The translations under genes and the position numbers were made by a program. Below the pieces are notes generated by a model. That model was not told the DNA's origin. It did no database searches and saw only the letters and a program-made list of their open reading frames with translations. A DNA stretch of 28,765 nucleotides from Plakobranchus ocellatus (lineage: Eukaryota > Mollusca > Gastropoda > Plakobranchidae), in the NCBI GenBank assembly GCA_019648995.1, contig BLXT01003725.1, positions 269,150 to 297,914 on the forward strand, given 5' to 3'. Each line of letters begins with the position of its first letter. The stretch's first letter is position 1. Shown here in pieces: positions 1 through 22,692 of this stretch.

Positions 1-2685
1 TTTGCCAAGCAGAAATTAATATATGTTTGTACTCGCAACCACCGTGATCGAGATACTGACGCATGTGTTATTTTGCTTTCTGGGCATCTCTCGATGTAAA
101 GGACAAATTGAACATTTATTCAAACATGATCTAAACCATGCAGCTTTACAATAGGCATTATAAAATGTACTAAATTTTGCCAAGCAGTCTTATATTAACT
201 ATCATCTGATTAATATCATATTGGAATGAATTTTGGCTTTTTACAACCCGGATTTTTTTTTCCCTGCCTTTCCTTCACCTTTCTTGGAGGGCAATGTTTA
301 GATCTAGTCCTTGATAGAACTATAACCAATAGATGGATGCAAAGTAAAAATACATCTGACTGATAGGCCTACATTTTTAAAGCATTTTTATTGTTGTAAT
401 TTTCAATCTTCCCTTGATGTTACAATATTTTACTTTTCCTGTAATAAAATAATCAATAACATCGAAGTCTCTGATTTTTAAATGTTTTTTTTTTATTTTA
501 ACTATTGGGAGAGATAAGTGTTGGAATGAAAGATTATGATTCTGAGAGTTATTTACTTCTCTAAATGGTAAGTAGCCTCCTTTTGTTTGTTCTGTCCGTT
601 ATAAAGGGACTACATAACTTTTGTTTTTACTTAAAAAAGCTAAAGTTGGCACGTTATGAAAAGGGATACAACTCTTTATGTTTATTATAATGAAAACCTT
701 TTTAATTTTCATTTAATGTATCTTACAAATGTAATACCTTACTACATTTTTATTCTAGAAAAAAAATCTACATTTATTATAATATATCCATGAATTCAAT
801 TTGTATAATTCATGAAGTTTCAGCAATTTTGCATTTGCAATTTAGAAACATTTGCCAATGGAAAAGGATATGACTTGATAGAGTTTAAAAAATGTAACTC
901 TTTTAGTTGAACTATACGACAAAGAAAAAAAAACCCATCGAATTCCTCAGTAGCCCAAAGATACAGAAAAAAAAGGAAAGACATTTTTTTTACCTTTATA
1001 TCACACTGCATCAGTGAAAAAGTAACAAATGGCCTTACATTTTTTTTTCAAAACATTTCAGATGAAATTCAAACAATGAAGCATGTTAAAAATGTTATTA
1101 TTGTGCTATTCACCATCAACACTGGCTCTACACAGTATGCTCTGTATGTGCAATCCTTAGATGATATATTTTCTATTATTTCCAACCTGCCAAATTAATT
1201 TTCTTCATAACCCGTATTACTTTGGAGTAATAAATCCCTATGGACTTCAGTAAAAATTTGACATAAAGGCACAAATCATGAATCAAAGCATGCTTTTTAT
1301 GAACAGAAAAGAAGTAATGATGGAATAATAAACACAAAAGCAGTAATAAGAGTTTCTCCACCCCCACAAATTTATTCTCACCATTTGCATGTACATGGAA
1401 TAATCATAAAAAAAAATAAAATTCGTAATTCAAATTGAAAAAATCACATGCTTTATTAACTTCTGACGATCAGCTTGAAACTTACAAGGCGTAAGAAAAA
1501 TCCGTTTGGACTCCGTTTATCAGAAGGAAAACAAAGTAAATCGGAAGAAAAAAGAAATCCATGTAGATTTACAACAACACACTTGAGCTGGCATTCAAAT
1601 GAGAACCAGACACCTTCTCATCACAGGCAGTTGGGACCAGGCATCGGGAGCGGAGTGGATACTTCACTGGCTCTACATATACATATGCACAGTAGTTGTT
1701 AGAGCAGAAAAGAGAACCATATGCACTCTCCGAGCATACAGAGAAACATTTTCACAACAAAAATAAAATCGAAAAAGTTACACCATCATATCCACCGCAC
1801 TGCACTATCAATAACATATAACTGAAGATCATTTTTCTAGAACTCAGTAGCTAACATTGTGCTTCTTTCTCTCGACACAGCAAATATGGGGATTTATAAG
1901 TTTTGAGTGAATATACCTCATTAACTGAAGCATTACCTTTTTATAAAAAGAAATATTTGAAAACTTTGTCGATATCAATTTTTTGCCTCACTTTTCATAT
2001 AAATACAGCTACTGAGTTGTTCTGAAAAATTGTTCTTCAATCGATATCCAGATAGTCCCTAGTTATAAACCTTCAGTCAAGGTTCATTCCACGTATATAA
2101 ATTGATATTAGAGAAGGATACAAATAACATTATGTGTATGAATTGCTCCAGTTTGCTCTCGCGTTTCTGGTCAGGAAAACTGAAGAGCTTAATGAACAAA
2201 AACAATAAATAGGTACATACAATATTATATCATACACCTTCAAGCATTCTCAACTCTTAGCACAAACTCTTGCATACTGGATTGTTCACTTGACATAAAA
2301 ATTGGGCACAACATATGCAAATCAAACAATTGCATTTGTATCATTATTCATGTATGACTTGAAACTGCTGCTGTTCAGTTCAAAATTGCAAAAGAAACCA
2401 AAATGCACACTATGAGTTTTTCTTCCTTGCAGTATTTGTTCTATCAAATATGCCCCTCTAATTTTTTGTCTCCTAGCATGTTTTACTAGCAATACTATGA
2501 TATAAATTCACTCATAGGAGTTTAAAACAATGGGAACATAAAATCAGACATACAAAGTTCAATTCATTTCCTTGATCACATATGCAAATATCCAAAAAAT
2601 ATCTCTCTTAATGTTTGACAAGCAGAAATATGCTTGCCAAATCTGTTCGCTTTAGGAAGCTTAGGCCTAAAATTTTGCTATGGAA

Positions 2686-2735
2686 GGGTTTATTTCAATG
2701 TGCAAAGTTAGGGTTTAATTCAATGCGCAGAGTTA
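2686..2735. repeat. 25-bp tandem duplication
   Basis: Two adjacent 25-bp units, 2686-2710 and 2711-2735, each starting gggttta and ending agtta, differing at three positions. A minor local duplication. Confidence 0.75.
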
Positions 2736-3155
2736 ATTAATAGCTTGGCCTACTGCAAGATATAGTTAACTTATTAAAACATTTTAATTACTCAGACATA
2801 CAAATTTGGTGAGTGTCAAAATAAAATAAAAAAAAGCAGATCATATTTTTTACAATAAAATAGCATTGCATGTTTCTTGTTAAACAGCTTAACTTGCACA
2901 CACACAAAAACAATGCCATACATGCATGTTATTCATATACATCTCCATTTAAAAAATTGCTCTAGATTTTACAACTTTCACAAGTAAGGAGTGAAAAAAA
3001 AACATAACAATCTAATATAGACATTTTTTCTACATTTTTTATGCATTTACCAGTTTTAGCTAGATCTGAATAGATAAAGAACTCATCATACCGCAAGAAT
3101 ATTCACTGAAACTTGCATGAAACATCCCTTACTTCAAATTCCAACATACAAGCAT

Positions 3156-3187
3156 TTTTCTTTCTTTCTTTCTTTCTTTTTTTTTTA
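3156..3187. repeat. (TTTC)n / poly-T microsatellite
   Basis: Runs of TTTC followed by poly-T, downstream of the ARF stop codon. Confidence 0.8.
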
Positions 3188-3190
3188 ATT

Positions 3191-3196
3191 TTTATT
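3191..3196 (-). terminator. Candidate poly(A) signal AATAAA for the ARF gene
   Basis: First clear sense-strand AATAAA after the ARF stop, about 350 nt downstream. Several others lie further on (for example near 1452 and 1373), so a longer 3'UTR is possible. No transcript evidence is available. Confidence 0.3.
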
Positions 3197-3269
3197 TCAT
3201 ACCATTACCAAATCATGGTTTTCACCTACCCCCTTATCCTGCTATTTTTCAAAATCTAGCTATGTCTAG

Positions 3270-3271
3270 NN
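3270..3271. other. Two-base ambiguity (nn)
   Basis: Unresolved bases in the assembly, next to a poly-A run and outside any called exon. Confidence 0.99.
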
Positions 3272-3543
3272 AAAAAATCTCAAATGAAAAAAGAGTATTT
3301 GGCACTTGCCTATGAAAAAGTTAAAAATAAATTACTTGGTCATTCATCAAGCAGCAGTCTACAGAACAGTACATCACAACACGTATGCCCAACACTACTT
3401 TAAATGTACAAGACAAGATGGCGGTAGTCCCAGGCAGGTCACAATGTACAAGAATGAGAGATGATAATGATTTGATGATATCAGTATCATGAGCTAGCAC
3501 GTGTTTGACAGGAGAAGCACAAGAACAACAGACGCAACCATGA

Positions 3544-14214
<10,671 letters not shown>

Positions 14215-14291
14215 GATAAAATATCAATCGTCTCTCCTCTACAAAGAAAAAGTGTAGCGTGTGGTGATAAATCAACAAAAACAAGCCGCTG

Positions 14292-14299
14292 CCACGTCA
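14292..14299 (-). promoter_or_regulatory. UPRE-like element TGACGTGG upstream of ARF
   Basis: The sense strand reads TGACGTGG, the core bound by ATF6/XBP1/CREB3-family bZIP factors, 78-85 nt upstream of the ARF start codon. If a 5'UTR intron exists, the site would be intronic rather than promoter. Confidence 0.5.
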
Positions 14300-14342
14300 G
14301 GATTTACTTTACACCGAAAGAACAGCACCAGCAACCAGATCT

Positions 14343-14356
14343 ACGTCATGACGTCA
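14343..14356. promoter_or_regulatory. CRE palindrome TGACGTCA plus adjoining half-site
   Basis: Full CREB/ATF palindrome TGACGTCA at 14349-14356 directly follows a half-site ACGTCA at 14343-14348, about 135 nt upstream of the ARF start. A further TTACGT lies near 14364. Confidence 0.5.
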
Positions 14357-14371
14357 ACGATTCTTACGTTA

Positions 14372-14379
14372 CGGAAGTG
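14372..14379. promoter_or_regulatory. ETS-like site CGGAAGTG
   Basis: Matches the ETS/GABP core, close to the CRE cluster. This is common in TATA-less promoters of housekeeping genes. No TATA box was recognised. Confidence 0.4.
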
Positions 14380-14399
14380 GATGAGTTCTGCTAATTTTA

Positions 14400-15007
14400 A
14401 AAACATCTTAATAATAGTTTGCCTTAAACGGAACAAAACATAATTTAATTTTCCTGAAGAACTCATTTCTGTACAATATAAGATAGTATACTACTGTGCA
14501 AACATAAAAATTGTTTTTTTATATTTATTTACTCTACCTATCGTGTTTTAGCTCATTTTTGTCTTATCAACAATTGTATCTTCCGTAAAAAAAATAGAAT
14601 AGCGTCTTAGTTTTAGTAGGGTGTATTTCTCTATGAAGTACACGAATATGTACGACATTATTTTTGATTTCCTGGTAGAGAAATAACCTACAGGGTATTT
14701 TGGTTAATGACTGCATGCACACCTTTTGAAATAATGGCACATGGTAAAATGTACGCTGAATAATGTATAAAAAAAATTGTATGTAATATATGGGCGTTTG
14801 CTTCTTTAATTCTAGAAATGCAATAATATATGAAGAATTAGCTTAAAATATAGGCATATAGGCAATGTACTCATTGACATCCAAACACGTATGTGTTATG
14901 GAGATGTATTACGTGTTGAAGAAACCCACATATGACTTTTTTGCCCAAATTCAGTCTGATATTGTATGCATATCAAACAAACGCGTATACACTCACGTTC
15001 CCCACAG
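14400..15007. other. Upstream flank of the ARF gene
   Basis: AT-rich sequence up to the assembly gap. No gene or repeat recognised. Confidence 0.5.
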
Positions 15008-15894
15008 NNNNNNNNNNNNNNNNNNNNNNNNNNNNNNNNNNNNNNNNNNNNNNNNNNNNNNNNNNNNNNNNNNNNNNNNNNNNNNNNNNNNNNNNNNNNN
15101 NNNNNNNNNNNNNNNNNNNNNNNNNNNNNNNNNNNNNNNNNNNNNNNNNNNNNNNNNNNNNNNNNNNNNNNNNNNNNNNNNNNNNNNNNNNNNNNNNNNN
15201 NNNNNNNNNNNNNNNNNNNNNNNNNNNNNNNNNNNNNNNNNNNNNNNNNNNNNNNNNNNNNNNNNNNNNNNNNNNNNNNNNNNNNNNNNNNNNNNNNNNN
15301 NNNNNNNNNNNNNNNNNNNNNNNNNNNNNNNNNNNNNNNNNNNNNNNNNNNNNNNNNNNNNNNNNNNNNNNNNNNNNNNNNNNNNNNNNNNNNNNNNNNN
15401 NNNNNNNNNNNNNNNNNNNNNNNNNNNNNNNNNNNNNNNNNNNNNNNNNNNNNNNNNNNNNNNNNNNNNNNNNNNNNNNNNNNNNNNNNNNNNNNNNNNN
15501 NNNNNNNNNNNNNNNNNNNNNNNNNNNNNNNNNNNNNNNNNNNNNNNNNNNNNNNNNNNNNNNNNNNNNNNNNNNNNNNNNNNNNNNNNNNNNNNNNNNN
15601 NNNNNNNNNNNNNNNNNNNNNNNNNNNNNNNNNNNNNNNNNNNNNNNNNNNNNNNNNNNNNNNNNNNNNNNNNNNNNNNNNNNNNNNNNNNNNNNNNNNN
15701 NNNNNNNNNNNNNNNNNNNNNNNNNNNNNNNNNNNNNNNNNNNNNNNNNNNNNNNNNNNNNNNNNNNNNNNNNNNNNNNNNNNNNNNNNNNNNNNNNNNN
15801 NNNNNNNNNNNNNNNNNNNNNNNNNNNNNNNNNNNNNNNNNNNNNNNNNNNNNNNNNNNNNNNNNNNNNNNNNNNNNNNNNNNNNNNNNNNNNN
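15008..15894. other. Assembly gap (887 N)
   Basis: Unsequenced. Any reading frame crossing it is meaningless. A CA microsatellite at its right edge (15899-15911) may have caused the break. Confidence 0.99.
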
Positions 15895-16686
15895 TCCACT
15901 CACACACACACCTTTTTTTTAAATAGATAAGTATAATGTATGTTATTCTTCCTTTTCATTTATTTCAGGTGCTTCGTCTTTGTTGTCGTTGTCTGTTTGT
16001 GTCTTGGTTGTTGTATCCCCTCTTTTAATCCTCAGCGATCACCCAATTTATTTTACGATTTTTCTTCCTTTGCCCTATCTTCATGCTTTTGTCTCGTGTC
16101 GCGTTAACTGGTGTCTCAGTGAGACGATCTTGTCCTATTTAATTTTTTTTTCATCTCAGTGAGACGATCTTGTCCTATTTATTTATTTTCTTTTTTTTTT
16201 TTAAATTTTGGATTTCATAGTGAATGCGTCTTTTTTTTTTCTCTGAATAATTTTTAATATATTTGATGCAGAACGGAATATTACTTGGTGGGCGTGTGCC
16301 TGTATGTAAAAGTTTATGTAAAAGGTCTTAGATAAGGCTGTAGAGACGACATGAAGCTTGTTTTCGTTTCTTTCCTCTTGTTTGCTTGATATGGCAACAA
16401 GTGAATGCAAGTTATACGAATTAATGAAAATTTTTAAAAATGTAGAAAGAAAAAAAAAATAGATGAAGCAATAAGGATTATAGTGTTTGAGCATGTATCG
16501 AACCCTCGTTCTGAGACAGTTTTTATCCATATCGTAGAGAGATAGCTTTTGGCAAGACTCTAGATTTTAATACTAGTTAAGTTACTCTTTTGCTTTTTAA
16601 ATCATGTTTTCTTTCCACACAGTCTAATGGAAATGGAAAAAGAAAAGCTACAAGCATTAGTAATGACCTTGATTGGTTTTGTATAA
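15895..16686. other. Intergenic sequence right of the gap
   Basis: Low-complexity T-rich DNA with one tandem duplication. No coding signal was found. Confidence 0.5.
16114..16181. repeat. 40-bp tandem duplication
   Basis: A 28-bp block beginning tctcagtgagacgatcttgt occurs at 16114-16141 and again, identical, at 16154-16181 (period 40 bp). The perfect identity implies a recent duplication or an assembly artefact. Confidence 0.85.
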
Positions 16687-16817
16687 CCTGTCCACAATAA
16701 AGTAATTTCAGGCCCTCCGTCAGGTAAGGGCAACGGTGGCCGGGTTCGAATCCGCGACAGAAGGTTTCCTACAAGTCTCAGGGCGAATTCTCTGTACACA
16801 GTGCTACTAAAGCCCCG
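16687..16817 (-). mobile_element. tRNA-derived SINE, copy 2
   Basis: Homologous to the SINE at 9171-9307 along its length. Minus-strand landmarks are GCCCTGAGA, TTCTGTCGC, a B-box GGATTCGAACC (16743-16753), GGAGGGCCTGAAA and a TTATTGTGGAC tail. The A-box region (TAGCACTGTGTA) is degraded and no target-site duplication was found, so this copy is older or rearranged. Confidence 0.8.
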
Positions 16818-17165
16818 CAAAGATCGTGAAAAGCAAAGATTCTTTCCTTTCCTTTTAAGGCGAGGTTGAAAGAAATTCATGACCCTGAATTTTAAAAAGT
16901 GAGCGGAGTTTAATTTTATGAACAATAATGAGTAAGATGGGCAGGTCTAAAGCGCCAGTTTTAACTTCTACTTTCTAAACAATGAGGGCATCATTATCAA
17001 AACGTGAAATGAAGGCACAAGCAAGTATCAAATTGCTATGTGCAATAGCACCATACATGCAATACATAACGTCGCTGCCTTAAAGTATGGGCACTGGGGA
17101 ATCCAAAAAACGTACATAACCCAACAAATAGTTAACAACAACGACAACTAAAACAATAACAACAA

Positions 17166-17168
<3 letters not shown>

Positions 17169-17195
<27 letters not shown>
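17169..17195. repeat. (CAG)9 microsatellite within an AAC/CAG tract
   Basis: Nine pure CAG units preceded by AAC repeats (from about 17140) and followed by an imperfect tail. No open gene frame runs through it. Confidence 0.9.
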
Positions 17196-17197
<2 letters not shown>

Positions 17198-17318
17198 ATA
17201 GCAACAAGGAAATCTCAGAGACGACAGTTTTAACTTTCTAAGCTTTGTGATTGTAGAGTAGTCTGCCTTAAGGTAAAATATGCCTGGGAAACCTTTGAAG
17301 ATTATACATTAGAACTGT

Positions 17319-17345
17319 TGTGTGTGTGTGTGTGTGTGTGTGTGT
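17319..17345. repeat. (TG)n microsatellite
   Basis: Uninterrupted TG dinucleotides. Confidence 0.92.
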
Positions 17346-17639
17346 TGCATAGCTAGAAATTGACCATGTACATATCTTCAGTGCAATGATTTTAGATCAT
17401 TGAATTAATGTATTTTCACGTCTTCTTCATCTCTGTATTCTATATATTTGTGTCGTTCACACTGTATCTCTAGTAGATCCTTAGATCTAGCATTGTGGTC
17501 TTGGCTTCCTGTGTGATAACCTTTCTTTCTAATGTATTTTCACCGCGATGGAAAACAATTTTTTTTCTGTTTTTTTTTTTTTCTTTTTTTTTTTATGCTT
17601 TTTGAGAACACCCAGATTTGTACGCTGTGCGATGTTTTT

Positions 17640-18175
17640 CAAAAGGTTATTAAGATTCAGGGTGTAGACTGGGAGGGATAGAACCTCACATAAATGATAG
17701 TCACATCCTCTTGGATGATCAGGATCCTATTTGGTTCCCACCAATCTACCTAGCTCACATACTGGCTCCACTTATCTGCTCGGTATTGAAGGCCCTCCAC
17801 TCTGGGCAACGGCTTTGGCTAGCCGGATTAACTATGTGAGTGAATTCTCTTATGAAGAATTTCTCTCTTCAACAGTTCACACATCTGTCAGCAATGTAGG
17901 CGGAAGGAAGAAATTTCATCATCAATGGCTATAGAGTTGAGGGATGAACGACCTTGTGTCAGGCTAAAGGTGTAATTGAGACAAGTGGCCAGAGTCGTCT
18001 GGAAGTAATGAGAACCTACCAGGACGTACAATGCCAATAAACCTGTACATGCTGAGACCCCCAGGGCTGCTGAGGCCAAATATTACTCTCAGGAGGAAAC
18101 TCTCCAAACAAGAGAGGCATCTGGGCATGACGAGGCCAGATTAAACCCTTTTGGGTGGCTGACATCTGACAAAGA
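17640..18175 (+). other. Probable 5' region of the RTE-like LINE
   Basis: GC-richer than its surroundings. Contains phrases such as GCTGAGACCCCCAGG and GCTGCTGAGGCC, which I associate with sequence ahead of RTE-type ORFs, and runs directly into the endonuclease region. No open frame is preserved, and the left boundary is a guess. Confidence 0.45.
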
Positions 18176-20455
18176 TTGTCGGAGTTGTTCTGTTTAGGGA
18201 TCTTACATAGGAGTAGAACTAATCAAGAAAATAGAAAAAAGAGGACAACAACCATAGGAGCATGGAATATCAGAACGTTAAAAGAAACAGGAAAACTCCA
18301 CCTCCTGATCAGTGAACTGATCCACCAAAAATGTGAATATTGCAGGACTAGGAAGGACTAGATGGCAAGGAAACGGTCACTTCACATCAGATTGCAATTC
18401 ATCATATTGTGACGGAACTGGAGGACAAGCTGGGGTCGCGGATATACTGGACAAGCAAACACAAAAGTCTTAGCAGTTGTGGTGCAATATCGGAAAGAAT
18501 TCTCATCATAAATCTGACACAAACCAGTCAAAACAACTTTCACACAAGTCTATGCAACTAAAATGAATCATAGTGAGTAGGGTTTAGAACAGTTTTACGA
18601 GCAATTACAAATCAGTGGCAGATTCCTTAAGACCAAAAAATCTCGATATCACAATGTGTGACTCTAATGCCAAGATTGGGAAAGGCGGTTCTAAGCATCA
18701 GGCACTCGGCCTCGATGGTGAAGAAAGAAACTCAAACGACGAATACCCACTTACCATCAAGCCATGATGTGAATGTCACCAGCGTAGAAAACACACATGG
18801 ATATCACCAAATGGTATAACAAAACAAAAAAAAATCAGATGGATTACCTACTGATCTTCAGTAAGATCGGGTCCTCAAGCTTCCTTAATTGCTATAAAAA
18901 ACTGGGTACAGACTGTAATACTGTCCTCATAGTCTTAACAGCGAATATGAAATTGAAGGGGTCTAGAAAGAGCCTAATCATACGGTGTGATCTAGAGAAA
19001 CTACAGACACCAGATGGGAAAGCAATATATCTTATAGAAACAGAGAACAATTTTGAAGTCCTTCTGGAAGTGCAAGGAGGAAAAAAATGCCAGATGAGCT
19101 ATGATTAGACTTGAAAGAAGTATGGAAAAAGCAGCATAAGCAGCTTTGGGACAACACAGACACAGAAAGGAAGCAAAAAATGGGTGAATGAAAAAGCCAT
19201 AAAACTTGCTCACAAAAAAAAAAAAAAGATACGCTAGGCAAACGGCAGACAAACAACTACACCAAAGACTGAAAACAGAAGAAAAAAGCAAGCAAATGAT
19301 GGCAAAAGAGAACGGCTTGCTGCAGAATGACGCAAAATACATGGATTTGATAAAAACAACAGATCTAAGGATCTCTTCAATCAAATAAAGATGATCGGTC
19401 GAAAACGAGCTCGCCGTAAAAAATACTCAAGGAGAAATACAAAACCGATTCTGGAGAAATAGTGACTAGATGGAGAGAATATGGGGAACAGTGTGTATTA
19501 GACTCGCATACAGTTAGCTACAACGTAATTGGCGAAATAAAAACAAAAGTATCAGATTCAATGATGGATGAAGTAGAAAACGCTTTAAATAAACTAAAGA
19601 AGGAAAATCACCAGGTTTGGACAATATACCTGCAGAGTCATTGAAAAAGTGCGGTCCTTTCGCTTTGAAAGCAATTCACTCACGACGCTGCAAGACATAT
19701 AATGCCTGCAAATGGAGAGAACAAAAAATGGTTATGCCGCACAAAGCTGGAGGTCCTCAAGACTGCAGACATTACAATTGTAGTTATTAGCCATACTAGT
19801 AAAATCTTGTTATATATCACCTTAGAGAGAATAAAGACCATAATGAAAAACGAATTAGTAGAGAAGTAGGCTGGCAGAGGCACTGCGTTGTGCCATCCAA
19901 ATCATAATAGAAAGACTCATTGATATGCACAAAGAGGCATACATCATATTTATCGATTGTAGCAAAGCTTTCTATAGTTTTAACTACGATGAACTTTTCA
20001 AAATATTCACCACTTCGGGTTTTCCCTCTGACCTGATCGATCTTATACAATCGCTATTAAGATTTAAAAAAAAATAAGACGGAACAGCTCACACACAAAG
20101 CCTTTCACAATTGGAAAAGGGCTCAGGCCAGGCTGCATTCTGTCATCTCACCTCTTCAACACAAACACAGAGCATAATTATTATGATAGATGCTGACATG
20201 TGGATACGGTATACAAGTTGGAGGAAGGAATATCTCAAACCTACGATACGCAGACGATACCGCATTATATGCAAATGACCGTATAGAAGCAATAAGGTTT
20301 GTAAACAAACTCAATGCAGCGAGGGTAAAGACAAGTTTGAAATTAAACCCTAAGAAAACTAAATTATGCATAATGGGAAAAGTCATTACAGCCTTATAAC
20401 CATCGATAACGGAGACACAGAATGTGTGAACCACATTTTTGCTTTACAATAAGAG
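18176..20455 (+). pseudogene. Degraded RTE-like non-LTR retrotransposon (endonuclease + reverse transcriptase)
   Basis: Decayed copy of a LINE polyprotein that nicks DNA and primes reverse transcription of its RNA. In order, across several frames: endonuclease start TTTIGAWNIRTLKETGKL (near 18245-18298), GLGRTRWQGNGHF, EQFYEQLQ (near 18590), and RKHTWISPNG followed by NQMDYLL (near 18787-18855). A linker gives ENALNKLKKENH (near 19577). The RT gives YIIFIDCSKAF (near 19940), GLRPGCILSSHLFN (near 20118), YADD (20247-20258) and LKLNPKKTKLCIMG (to about 20381). Frameshifts and stops throughout show it is dead. It ends near IDNGDTECVNH without the usual C-terminus; that type of C-terminus is seen alone at 4534-4749. 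RTE/BovB affinity is by motif memory only. Confidence 0.85.
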
Positions 20456-22302
20456 GAAGCACATATACACAATCTTAAGGCTTTGGTAAAAATGTCAAAC
20501 ATATGTCAAACAAAATTTGAAAAAAAAAAACCAAATTACAAAAAGTCTACATAGTTTTGAGTACATTGTAACTTCGTTTATTGTCTATTATTTTTCAAAA
20601 TAATTACATAAGAAAAAAGCAAAGAACAAAAGAGAAAAGACAAGCTTAAATATAACGTGTAATCATTTAAATAAACTTTGTGCCTATGCACACATAAAAC
20701 ACCTTTCTTCTTCGGACCAACAAATATTTCTCATCAATATCTACTTTTTCCACAATGCCAGCACATTAGAAAAAAAACGTACTTATATTTTACAGTTTAA
20801 AAAACCAATGTATACAAAATGATAAGATTAATGAAAAATATGATTTTGTAGTACTGATTTTTTTTTTTTTTTTAAGTTTCCATCTAGTTTTCAGAAAATG
20901 AAAGCTGCCAAAAGAAGCAAACACATTAAATTAAAAAAAAAAAAAAATTAAACTTAAGTCCTGATAACATTTTTATTGTCATTATCTTGCATTGTTGTTA
21001 CAGACGCTAAATATCCTAAATGCAATTTTAGTGTTGGATTACAATAACTTATTTGCTTTTTTTCAAAGAAGAAAAAGAACTCTTTTTGCTTAAACTCGTC
21101 TTTTATTTTCTGGTTGTCATAAGTTTTGCGCGTAACATTTGCATATAAAGTTTCCGCTCTTACATTGATTATTATTTCTATAAAATTGGTGTGAAGAATA
21201 ATGACAGTTTCCTTTGTCAGTATTTTTTGTTAGTATTTCATTCATTTGATCAATTACATTTATAAGCAGTGCCAAAGCTTGTCAAAGGTTGTATAAAGCT
21301 TGTCAAATTCCTCTTCAGACAGCTGGGAATTCAAAAAAGATGTTTCCTCTGCATCCTTTTTTTTAGTTTTATTAAGACGAAACCAGGCCATACACCTGCC
21401 AGTATTATTTATATTAAAAAAAAAATATCTTTCATTCAAAATTCCTACCATTTGAAATAATGTTTCCTGTCATGTATTTTTGGATCTTTTTGTAATTACA
21501 CATTAACAAAGTGGAAAACAGATACACATATGTTATATAATATCTACATATAAACGTAGGGACTGTGGCATATCAGATTACAAAGCAAAACAAAGGTAAC
21601 AACAACTGCGACAACAACCAAATCAAAATTTGGAAAGAAATCAAAATTGCTTAAAGATATGAAGTAATATCGCAATGATAAAATACCAAAACGTTTCTGC
21701 CGCTTCATTCTAAGACAAGGTGTAAGTCAAACTTGCCAATTGTTTCACTTTCGTCTACCGTTGACGATAAAAGTGAACACGGCCTTTAGAATTATCCAAG
21801 CCCCCTGTAATCATAACAACAATTTGTTCAAAAAATTAAAATAAAAAAAAGCTGGTATCAAATACAAATCAAATTATAAAACATTCGGCCTATTTAAAAA
21901 AAACAATTTTCTGCATTTAATTTTGTTTGGCATAAATAAGAAGATTTTGTTTCCTCTAAGATCTGAAATATTTCACAACTTCCGCCCCGAAACTTTTTTA
22001 AGTCTGTCATTTGTGTGTATGTGTGTGTGTGTGTGTGTATGTGTGTGAGTTTTCTTCTTTGCTACGAGAGAATATCTTGAGCTTGATTACGATGATATTT
22101 TGTTCATATTTTAATGTTTTTGTTATTATGTTGTTTTGTTGTTGTTTTTTTCTGTCTAAATGCTTTTGAAAATTGTCTTTCATCATTAAAGCGTTTTCTG
22201 TTCCTCTTGTGATGTTGAGCGAAAATAATAAATTTCTCCTCTATTCGATCAACTTGTCTGCCGTCAATACATTCTTATTCTTCGTTGATTTTGTTTCCCT
22301 TT
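20456..22302. other. AT-rich intergenic region
   Basis: Contains poly-A/poly-T runs and a TG array. One short minus-strand frame (21275-21411) is discussed in the findings. Nothing else coding was recognised. Confidence 0.5.
22012..22050. repeat. (TG)n microsatellite
   Basis: TG dinucleotides with TA interruptions. Confidence 0.9.
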
Positions 22303-22308
22303 TTTATT
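22303..22308 (-). terminator. Candidate poly(A) signal for the galaxin-like gene
   Basis: Sense-strand AATAAA about 385 nt downstream of the galaxin-like stop codon. It is the first clear one I found. Confidence 0.3.
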
Positions 22309-22692
22309 TGTTTTGTTTTGTAAGGCAAAAAAAAAAAAAACTACTATGGACTTTTTTCTTTCCCTTAGCAAAATGTTCGAACATATCTATTACCTGTTTT
22401 TTTCCGATACTCACAAAAGACCAAAAATAATATAAATTATTGATTTCTTGGTATGAAATTATTTTTCCTTTCTCTTTAACAGTGTTCGGAAGCTGAGTAA
22501 ATAGAAATTCTTGTTATAGTTAGAAAGTCTCTGGCCTTCTCATTATTGCCGGCGTTGCTTTCATGTCATTGGCATAATTAAAATTCCAGGTTATTAATGC
22601 CCATAGTCGGCACCGTGCAACTGCAGCCTGGTCACTTTTCCTTACGCAGATCTGAAGGCTCGCTCTTGCAGATCTACACATTGTGTCTGCAT

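Larger units (their letters stand above)
1..3190. other. AT-rich 3' flank or extended 3'UTR of the ARF gene
   Basis: No coding exon or recognisable RNA gene seen on either strand. Short ORFs here are low-complexity and have no family resemblance. Part may be 3'UTR of the ARF gene. Confidence 0.5.
16818..17635. other. Intergenic sequence with microsatellites
   Basis: Apart from the CAG and TG arrays, nothing coding was recognised. Confidence 0.5.

Noticed and set aside
1475..1702. Plus-strand 75-residue frame with a basic N-terminus
   Set aside because: Composition is unremarkable, no homologue is recognised and there are no flanking exon signals. It may be 3'UTR of the ARF gene in antisense.
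14865..15930. Long open frames of 300-350 residues on both strands
   Set aside because: They are made of the 887 unknown bases of the assembly gap and carry no information.
16495..16525. Minus-strand GGTTCGATAC as a tRNA or SINE promoter
   Set aside because: Only one box matches. No A-box or acceptor-stem pairing was found.
16602..16925. Minus-strand 107-residue frame with RIRTRPPLPLPDGGPE
   Set aside because: This is the SINE copy read through. Similar peptides arise wherever this repeat is translated.
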